This document shows, piece after piece, positions 7,721 to 11,943 of a stretch of DNA of 11,943 nucleotides. A program made the translations under genes and the position numbers. Within the stretch, counting starts at the first letter, position 1; the number at the start of each line of letters is the position of its first letter. The stretch comes from Rhodocyclaceae bacterium (GTDB lineage Bacteria; Pseudomonadota; Gammaproteobacteria; Burkholderiales; Rhodocyclaceae): assembly GCA_025361105.1 (NCBI GenBank), contig JANYAW010000015.1, positions 1-11,943 on the forward strand, in the 5' to 3' direction. The notes under the pieces were generated by a model. The model was given only the letters and a program-made list of their open reading frames with translations, did no database searches and had not been told where the DNA came from.

Positions 7721-7771
7721 CGTCAGCTCGGTGTTAGAGTTCATGGGATCAATTTTAGTTCAGGCAAATTC

Positions 7772-8206
7772 ATGGGTAACCACCTCTCCGACATCAGTCA
7801 AGTCATTCAGCTCGCCATCGCACCGGTATTTCTATTGACCGCGATTGCCACCATGATTAACGCCATGAATACCCGCCTCGGTCGTATCGTTGATCGCCGC
7901 AGGGTAATTCTGGATCGGCTCGAAAATACAGTACGTGAGCACCACCCTATATGGAGCGCAGAAATGGAGCAGCTTAGACGACGCAGTCGGCTGATTTATT
8001 TCGCCATGTTTGGCGCAGTACTCGCCGCCTTGCTGATCTGCCTGGTGGTTGCCGGATCGTTTCTCGGCGCTCTGCTGGGCATCGAAATTTCACGCGAAAT
8101 CGCCGGACTATTTGTTGCCGCGATGTTGGCAATGATCGTTGCCTTGAGTTTGTTCTTGCGCGAGGTATTCTTGGCGGTAACGACCGGCGCCCACAATCGG
8201 CGTTGA
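7772..8206 (+). CDS. DUF2721 membrane protein
   Basis: A 144-residue protein beginning MGNHLSDISQVIQLAIAPVF. It has three likely membrane segments: about residues 11-31, 72-97 and 108-129. Between the first two lies a polar, arginine-rich stretch (NTRLGRIVDRRRVILDRL). The pattern of a short N-terminus, I-x-x-V-I-Q-L-A-x-A-P-V-F-L-L-T, then N-x-R-L-x-R-I-x-D-R-x-R, is the DUF2721 family signature; its function is unknown. The frame is open much further upstream, but homology begins at this ATG, which has AGG about seven bases before it, and the upstream part overlaps the FAD enzyme on the other strand. Its stop lies 6 bases from the stop of the convergent CbbQ-type gene. Confidence 0.88.
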   Translation: MGNHLSDISQVIQLAIAPVFLLTAIATMINAMNTRLGRIVDRRRVILDRLENTVREHHPIWSAEMEQLRRRSRLIYFAMFGAVLAALLICLVVAGSFLGALLGIEISREIAGLFVAAMLAMIVALSLFLREVFLAVTTGAHNRR

Positions 8207-8212
8207 GCGGTT

Positions 8213-9046
8213 TCAGAATACCGCGCGCACCAAATCATCGAGTGCCTGTGTCATCTCTGGCTCGTCCGTGAGCGCTCGGGCGATTGCCGCAGTGCAAGCC
8301 AGAACCGGCGTCATTCCCGCCGCAATCAGCAATCCGGCATGCACCAGCAAACGCGTGCTGGCACCTTCGTCCAAGCCCTGCCCTTTCAGGTTGCGCGTCA
8401 ACTCACCAAGCTTGACCAAGCGCTTTGCTGTCACTGCGTCAACACCGCTTTCTGACATCACAATTTGTGCCTCTGACGCCGCATCCGGATAAGAAAATTC
8501 CAGTGCTACAAAGCGCTGCCGCGTGCTCTGTTTCAATTCCTTCATCACGCTCTGGTAGCCAGGGTTGTATGAGATCACCAACATGAAATCATCGGCCGCC
8601 TGAATGCGCTCACTGCGCTTTTCAAGCGGCAACATCCGTCGTGTGTCGGTTAGTGGATGTATTACCACGGTCGTATCTTTGCGCGCTTCAACAATCTCGT
8701 CCAGATAACAAATCGCACCGGCGCGCACTGCCGCAGTAAGCGGTCCATCAAGCCATACCGTATCGGCACCGACAATCAAATAGCGTCCAACCAAATCAGC
8801 CGTGGTCAAATCATCATGACAAGAAATTGTCACTAACGGACGTTTGAGTCGCCACGCCATATGCTCAACAAATCGGGTCTTGCCGCAGCCGGTTGGACCC
8901 TTGAGCAGAACCGGCAATTGGCTTTTCGCGGCAGCCTCAAAGACGGAGATTTCATCACCGCTGGCCTGATAAAAGGGTTCATCGGCAAGACTGACCAGTT
9001 GCGCCGAAGCGTCTTGCGCTGCGTCAGGGTTTGGTGTCGTTTTCAC
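8213..9046 (-). CDS. CbbQ/NorQ-family MoxR-type AAA+ ATPase
   Basis: With the GTG start at 9044-9046 the product has 277 residues, close to the usual 265-280 for this family. It carries Walker A GPTGCGKT (50-57), Walker B CYLDEI (113-118), a sensor-type VISYNPGYQS segment (157-166) and an arginine-containing STRQRF (174-179). The GPTGCGKTRFVEHMAWRL block and the LDEGASTRLLVHAGLLI block are typical of CbbQ/NirQ/NorQ proteins, which form hexamers and remodel a metalloenzyme with a VWA partner (NorD/CbbO, here at 285-2333). An ATG at 9109 would add 21 residues that look unlike the family and lie inside the protease gene. With GTG the overlap with the protease stop is 23 bases, consistent with coupled translation. 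Neither start has a good Shine-Dalgarno. The cognate enzyme is not identifiable here. Confidence 0.88.
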   Translation of the reverse strand: MKTTPNPDAAQDASAQLVSLADEPFYQASGDEISVFEAAAKSQLPVLLKGPTGCGKTRFVEHMAWRLKRPLVTISCHDDLTTADLVGRYLIVGADTVWLDGPLTAAVRAGAICYLDEIVEARKDTTVVIHPLTDTRRMLPLEKRSERIQAADDFMLVISYNPGYQSVMKELKQSTRQRFVALEFSYPDAASEAQIVMSESGVDAVTAKRLVKLGELTRNLKGQGLDEGASTRLLVHAGLLIAAGMTPVLACTAAIARALTDEPEMTQALDDLVRAVF

Positions 9047-10580
9047 GGTCAAAGAATCGGCAAAATGCAGGAACCGGATGGCGTTGACGAAATGCGGAAC
9101 TGCCAGCATTGAGCAGCTTTGCTTCGTCGCAAGTTTGAATTTTTAATAGGCGTATCCGCGCATCCACCCGCGAATTTTCGTAGTAATCGCCGTCGCCTTC
9201 TTTTTGCGCCAACGTCAGCTGTTCGATGGCCAATGGCAATTGATGCAGCAACACGTAAGCCTCGGCTTGCGCACGATGCTGTTGCACCCGCCGCCCCATC
9301 ATTGCATAGGTCTTCGCTTGCCGTTCATGCAACCCTGCATCACTCGGAAAATTCTGCAGGGCTTCGGCGACAACAGATAAAGCCTTGTCGTAATTTTTCG
9401 TTGTCAGCGACGCATCAATAAGTGCATAAGTGATGGCGTTTTCTTGAGGGAAGCGCCAATGCGCATCGGTCAGCAATTTGATCGCGCCAAGCACATCGCC
9501 CGTAGCCGTCATCACTTCGGCGACAAGCGTATCGAGCATCGGTGAGGAGAATTTATTTTGTGGTGCTTGGTGCAACCACGCCAACTCACGTGTCGCGTCC
9601 GCATAGGCGCGCGCTCGCAAATGTGCACGCGCCAAACCGTAATGCGCGCCAACCAATGCACCACTTTTCAAATCCGTCGTCAGCAATTGTTTGAAGTCGG
9701 CTGCGGCCTCGACTGGTGTACCCAATTCGGAACGCAATTTGGCGCGTACTAGCGAGAAATCCAGCGAGTCTTCCACCGTTTTATGTGGCCGGCCTTCAAT
9801 CCGATTGCCCATATCGGCAATACGTTCTGTGGTCAGCGGATGGGTACGTAGATAGCTCGGCGCATTGTTGTCATAGACACGACCGAATTTTTGCAAACGC
9901 TCGAAAAAATTTCCCATGCCGCGAACATCCATGCCGGATTTTTCCAGCAAATCCAGCCCGATACGATCCGCTTCGCGTTCAAAATCGCGAGAGAAATTTA
10001 GTTGATTTTGGATGCCCGCCGCTTGCCCCGCGACCACCGCTCCCATAGTCGCATCCGAATTGCCGCGTGCGGCCAAAATCGCCAGGGCCATGGCAATCAT
10101 GCTCACAACCTGTCCCTGACTGGAGCTAACCATCATGCGTGAAATATGGTGTTGGGTAACGTGGGAAATCTCATGTGAAAGCACACCCGCCAATTCAGAC
10201 TCGGACTGCGCGGCGAGTATCAATCCGGTATGCACGCCTATGTAACCACCTGGGAGCGCAAACGCGTTCAAGGTCGTATCGCGCAAGGCAAAAAACTCAA
10301 ACGTCTGGCGATTATTCTCAACATTTGCACCCAAACGACCACCAAGACGATTGAGATAGCTGCTGACTTCTGGATCGTCCAGATAGTTTGGTTCCAACGC
10401 GCGAATCTCTTGCATGATGGCCTCACCGGCTTTGCGTTCTGCATGCGGTGAAACTTCGGCTTGCGATATCTCGCCCAAATCCGGCAAGCCGTCGGCATAT
10501 GCAGTCGATGCGAAGCAAGTCGCCACCACGATGCTGAGCAAGGTGGTGCGGAATCGTTTTCTAAAGTAAGGCGCGCGCAT
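9024..10580 (-). CDS. BepA-like M48 metalloprotease with TPR domain
   Basis: The 518-residue precursor starts MRAPYFRKRFR, a basic N-region, followed by a hydrophobic core and a probable cleavage after AYA (about 27-29), so it is periplasmic. The M48 domain has the zinc motif HEISH (136-140), the third ligand Glu201 in FEREAD, a conserved LPGGYIGVHTGL strand (109-120) and His247 in RTHPLTTERI, at the position of the regulatory fourth His of E. coli BepA. From about 275 the sequence is helical and TPR-like. Known of the family: BepA aids or degrades LptD and BAM substrates at the outer membrane. The frame is open upstream to 10874, but the signal peptide and the overlap with moaC argue for this ATG. 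No clear Shine-Dalgarno is seen. The tail after about residue 480 (two Cys, then FFDRENDTKP) looks like a non-family extension running into the CbbQ-type gene. Confidence 0.88.
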   Translation of the reverse strand: MRAPYFRKRFRTTLLSIVVATCFASTAYADGLPDLGEISQAEVSPHAERKAGEAIMQEIRALEPNYLDDPEVSSYLNRLGGRLGANVENNRQTFEFFALRDTTLNAFALPGGYIGVHTGLILAAQSESELAGVLSHEISHVTQHHISRMMVSSSQGQVVSMIAMALAILAARGNSDATMGAVVAGQAAGIQNQLNFSRDFEREADRIGLDLLEKSGMDVRGMGNFFERLQKFGRVYDNNAPSYLRTHPLTTERIADMGNRIEGRPHKTVEDSLDFSLVRAKLRSELGTPVEAAADFKQLLTTDLKSGALVGAHYGLARAHLRARAYADATRELAWLHQAPQNKFSSPMLDTLVAEVMTATGDVLGAIKLLTDAHWRFPQENAITYALIDASLTTKNYDKALSVVAEALQNFPSDAGLHERQAKTYAMMGRRVQQHRAQAEAYVLLHQLPLAIEQLTLAQKEGDGDYYENSRVDARIRLLKIQTCDEAKLLNAGSSAFRQRHPVPAFCRFFDRENDTKP

Positions 10581-10675
10581 CGGGCTATGATAACGACTCG
10601 CCGCAATCAGGTTGTCACAAGATATTTCCACCGTCGCTTTTTTTCGTTTGCACGCAAATTTTCTTATCCAACGCC
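10581..10675. promoter_or_regulatory. Divergent promoter region between the M48 protease and moaC
   Basis: This 95-base gap separates two genes read away from each other, so both promoters must lie here or within the neighbouring coding sequence. It contains TTGTCA (10612-10617), which could act as a -35 box, and a run of seven or more T at about 10638-10645, but I find no convincing -10 partner at proper spacing on either strand. The intergenic hairpin repeat found in the four other upstream gaps is absent. Confidence 0.4.
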
Positions 10676-11200
10676 ATGCCAAAACACTCAACTCCCTTAA
10701 GTCATTTCGATGCCGATGGCCATGCGCACATGGTTGATGTGGCGGCCAAACCAGCGACCAGGCGAGTGGCTCGCGCGACCGGAAGTATTCGCATGAAACC
10801 GAGCACCTTGAGGTTGATAACCGCTGGAGAAGCAAAGAAAGGTGATGTCCTTGGTATCGCACGGGTCGCCGCAATCATGGCGACCAAACGAACGGCAGAT
10901 TTGATTCCCCTGTGCCATCCGCTCGCTTTGTCTCATGTCGCAGTGGAATTTTTTATTGATAGCGCGTCACCTGCCGTGAGCCTGGAAGTGACCGTAGCAA
11001 CCACCGGTGCAACGGGCGTCGAAATGGAAGCGCTGACTGCCACCTCGGTTGGACTGCTGACGATTTACGACATGCTCAAGGCGGCAGATCGTGGCATGGT
11101 GATTGAAGCCGTACGATTGCTGGAAAAATCCGGCGGCAAATCGGGGCATTGGTTGGCTGCGCAAGCCAGCGAGGCGAAATCTATACGTAAGAAATCTTGA
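10676..11200 (+). CDS. moaC: Cyclic pyranopterin monophosphate synthase MoaC
   Basis: MoaC converts the 3',8-cyclo-dihydro-GTP made by MoaA into cyclic pyranopterin monophosphate, the first stable intermediate of molybdenum cofactor synthesis, in the cytoplasm. The 174-residue product has the family features in order: an N-terminal HMVDVAAKPATRRVARA (18-34), KKGDVLGIARVA (54-65), LIPLCHPL (76-83), a VATTGATGVEMEALTATSVG block (107-126) and IYDMLKAADRGMVI (130-143) with the catalytic Asp132. Length is slightly above the usual ~160 because of a basic C-terminal tail (SIRKKS). No Shine-Dalgarno is evident before ATG. Its last 20 bases overlap the end of the convergent greB. No other moa gene is nearby except the MoaD-like carrier far away, whose link to this pathway is unproven. 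Confidence 0.95.
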   Translation: MPKHSTPLSHFDADGHAHMVDVAAKPATRRVARATGSIRMKPSTLRLITAGEAKKGDVLGIARVAAIMATKRTADLIPLCHPLALSHVAVEFFIDSASPAVSLEVTVATTGATGVEMEALTATSVGLLTIYDMLKAADRGMVIEAVRLLEKSGGKSGHWLAAQASEAKSIRKKS

Positions 11201-11729
11201 TCACCTCAACTTCGCGCCAACCGATGGGGCTTTGAAACTTGACCACTTCATCAACTCGCGCCTTGAGTAATGCGCGCGCCAGCGGCGAAACCCAACTGAT
11301 TTTTCCATTCACGGCATTGGCTTCGTCGATGCCGACAATCTGATAGCAAAACTCATCACCTTCTGCGTCGGTAATGCTTACCGTCGCGCCAAAAAAAACC
11401 TGGTCGATATTTTCCTGATTCGCCGGATCAACGACCACTGCCGTATCGAGTCGCTTGGATAGAAAACGGATGCGCTTGTCGATTTCACGCATGCGTTTTT
11501 TGCCATAGATGTAATCGCCGTTTTCAGAGCGATCCCCATTGCCCGCAGCCCATGAGACGACCTTGACGATTTCAGGTCGGTCGATTTTCACCAACTGTTC
11601 AAACTCGGCACGAATTGCCGCGTGACCGATGATGGTCATGTAGTTGGGCGATCCCGCCGGAAGCGCGGAGGCTTGCGGCGTTTCGTCGTCATCGTCGCTG
11701 GATGATTCTTTTACGAATGCTTTGTTCAT
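11181..11729 (-). CDS. greB: Transcription elongation factor GreB
   Basis: GreB enters the RNA polymerase secondary channel and stimulates cleavage of backtracked transcripts. The 182-residue product starts MNKAFVKE, then an acidic tract with SSSDDDDE (about 9-16) and a Pro/Ala stretch before NYMT (29-32), which begins the coiled coil. The tip motif SWAAGNGDRSENGDYIYGKK (59-78) contains the acidic residues Asp66 and Glu69 that coordinate the catalytic Mg2+. The C-terminal FKBP-like domain ends with LARALLKARVDEVV and GWREVEVIKISY. The GNGDRSENGDYIYGK form and the block of basic residues after it favour GreB over GreA. The acidic extension makes it longer than E. coli GreB (~158). GGA lies eight bases before ATG. 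Its 3' end overlaps moaC by 20 bases. Confidence 0.95.
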   Translation of the reverse strand: MNKAFVKESSSDDDDETPQASALPAGSPNYMTIIGHAAIRAEFEQLVKIDRPEIVKVVSWAAGNGDRSENGDYIYGKKRMREIDKRIRFLSKRLDTAVVVDPANQENIDQVFFGATVSITDAEGDEFCYQIVGIDEANAVNGKISWVSPLARALLKARVDEVVKFQSPIGWREVEVIKISYV

Positions 11730-11757
11730 TTTCTGTCCGGTTTCGACGGTGCGAATT

Positions 11758-11790
11758 TAACGGCGTATTGCCAGCACCAACTGGCAACTT
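11758..11790 (-). repeat. Intergenic hairpin repeat, copy D
   Basis: Read on the - strand, the core AGTTGGTGCTGG covers 11771-11782. Arms TTGCCAG and CTGGCAA (11781-11787 and 11768-11774) form a perfect seven-base Watson-Crick stem around the TTGGTG loop, the strongest of the four copies. The flank ACGCCGTTA is shared with copy B. It lies 41 bases upstream of greB and about 120 bases upstream of thrS, in the gap between these divergent genes. Confidence 0.87.
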
Positions 11791-11806
11791 TGCCACATTT
11801 GGCAAA
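11789..11806. promoter_or_regulatory. Palindrome TTTGCCA-N4-TGGCAAA next to repeat copy D
   Basis: Perfect seven-base inverted arms (11789-11795 and 11800-11806) separated by CATT. Its centre (11797.5) is exactly 20 bases from the centre of the copy D palindrome (11777.5), and both use the half-site TTGCCA/TGGCAA, giving four half-sites in 38 bases between greB and thrS. This geometry would suit a dimeric repressor or activator bound on one face of the helix. No regulator is identified, and it may be only an accident of the neighbouring repeat. Confidence 0.45.
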
Positions 11807-11848
11807 CCTTGTTGCGCTAAAATGTTGTCATTATCCGCAGCTTTTTGT

Positions 11849-11880
11849 CAGGGCACGCGCATTGTGTGCCCTGCTTTTTT
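11849..11880 (+). terminator. Terminator-like hairpin in the thrS leader (possible attenuator)
   Basis: CAGGGCAC (11849-11856) and GTGCCCTG (11866-11873) form a perfect eight-base GC-rich stem with a nine-base loop, followed by C and six T (11875-11880). Such a structure is a typical intrinsic terminator on the + strand. It ends 27 bases before the thrS start, and no + strand gene ends just upstream, so it most likely acts within the thrS leader, as an attenuator or as part of a structured translational operator. The - strand side lacks a T-run, so it is not bidirectional. Confidence 0.65.
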
Positions 11881-11907
11881 GTGGACTGTTTTTGGAACCG
11901 AATAATC

Positions 11908-11943
11908 ATGCCAAGAATTACCCTCCCCGACGGCTCACATCGC
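11908..11943 (+). CDS. thrS: Threonyl-tRNA synthetase, N-terminal 12 codons
   Basis: The window ends after codon 12. The visible peptide MPRITLPDGSHR matches the start of ThrRS (M-P-x-I-T-L-P-D-G-S), the first strand of its N-terminal TGS domain. ThrRS charges tRNA-Thr and edits mis-charged serine. The ATG lies two bases after an upstream in-frame stop, and the nearest purine stretch (GGAA, 11894-11897) is rather far for a Shine-Dalgarno. The leader holds the terminator-like hairpin and, further up, two palindromes. In many proteobacteria thrS heads an infC-rpmI-rplT-pheST cluster; this cannot be seen here. Identification from 12 residues is good because the motif is distinctive, but it remains partial. 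Confidence 0.85.
   Translation, partial: MPRITLPDGSHR

Noticed and set aside
7403..7771. Upstream extension of the DUF2721 frame
   Set aside because: It is antisense to the FAD enzyme and repeat copy C; family similarity begins exactly at the ATG at 7772.
9047..9109. ATG at 9107-9109 as start of the CbbQ-type ATPase
   Set aside because: The added 21 residues do not resemble the family and overlap the protease coding region; GTG at 9046 gives the usual length. Kept as a possibility only.
10581..10874. 98-residue N-terminal extension of the M48 protease frame
   Set aside because: It is antisense to the well-supported moaC start, has no resemblance to the family, and would bury the clear signal peptide that begins at 10580.
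11818..11823. TAAAAT as a -10 box for thrS
   Set aside because: No acceptable -35 hexamer lies 16-18 bases upstream; TTGGCA at 11799-11804 is only 13 bases away.
11822..11905. 27-codon leader peptide ending just before thrS
   Set aside because: It spans the hairpin and has three Thr codons, but they are scattered, no Shine-Dalgarno precedes the ATG, and nothing beyond an open frame supports it.
1..11943. tRNA, rRNA, CRISPR array, insertion sequence, prophage or toxin-antitoxin genes
   Set aside because: Looked for and not seen; all larger frames are accounted for by housekeeping or metabolic genes.

Overview
The window looks like an ordinary chromosomal stretch from a Gram-negative bacterium, most likely a betaproteobacterium. 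This rests on a periplasmic BepA-type M48 protease, an MlaF-type ATPase, a GreB with an acidic N-terminal tract, and a thrS start. Base composition is moderate and even by eye. The taxon is inferred, not proven. Coding density is very high: no gene-free stretch exceeds about 180 bp, and I saw no rRNA, tRNA, CRISPR array or insertion sequence.

Layout: (1) 1-323, + strand, the 3' end of a KefB/KefC-like cation/proton antiporter, overlapping tail to tail with the next gene. (2) 7642 down to 285, six genes on the - strand: an alkylglycerone-phosphate-synthase-like FAD enzyme, an MlaF-like ABC ATPase, an MFS transporter, a cytoplasmic Asp-box (BNR) propeller protein, a MoaD/ThiS-like sulfur carrier with a C-terminal Gly-Gly, and a NorD/CbbO-type VWA protein. 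(3) 7772-8206, + strand, a small DUF2721 membrane protein. (4) 10580 down to 8213, - strand, the BepA-like protease overlapping a CbbQ/NorQ-type MoxR AAA+ ATPase. (5) moaC (+), converging on and overlapping greB (-). (6) The first 12 codons of thrS (+), preceded by a terminator-like hairpin.

Functional links: the VWA protein and the CbbQ-type ATPase are the two halves of a MoxR/VWA metalloenzyme-activation pair, but here they lie about 6 kb apart with no target enzyme (Rubisco, nitric oxide reductase) in view. The propeller and MoaD-like genes are tightly coupled, with the Shine-Dalgarno of the second overlapping the stop of the first. The FAD enzyme and MlaF-like ATPase both suggest lipid metabolism or transport, but MlaE and other Mla partners are absent here.

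The most unusual signal is a dispersed intergenic repeat in four copies (around 2360, 5940, 7706 and 11777). All share the core AGTTGGTGCTGG. The core forms a hairpin with an invariant TTGGTG loop, and the seven-base arms differ between copies but keep pairing, including two positions with full compensatory changes. All four lie 20-57 bp upstream of the start of a - strand gene, in either orientation. I do not recognise the family. It could be a miniature mobile palindrome, a structured RNA leader element or an operator.
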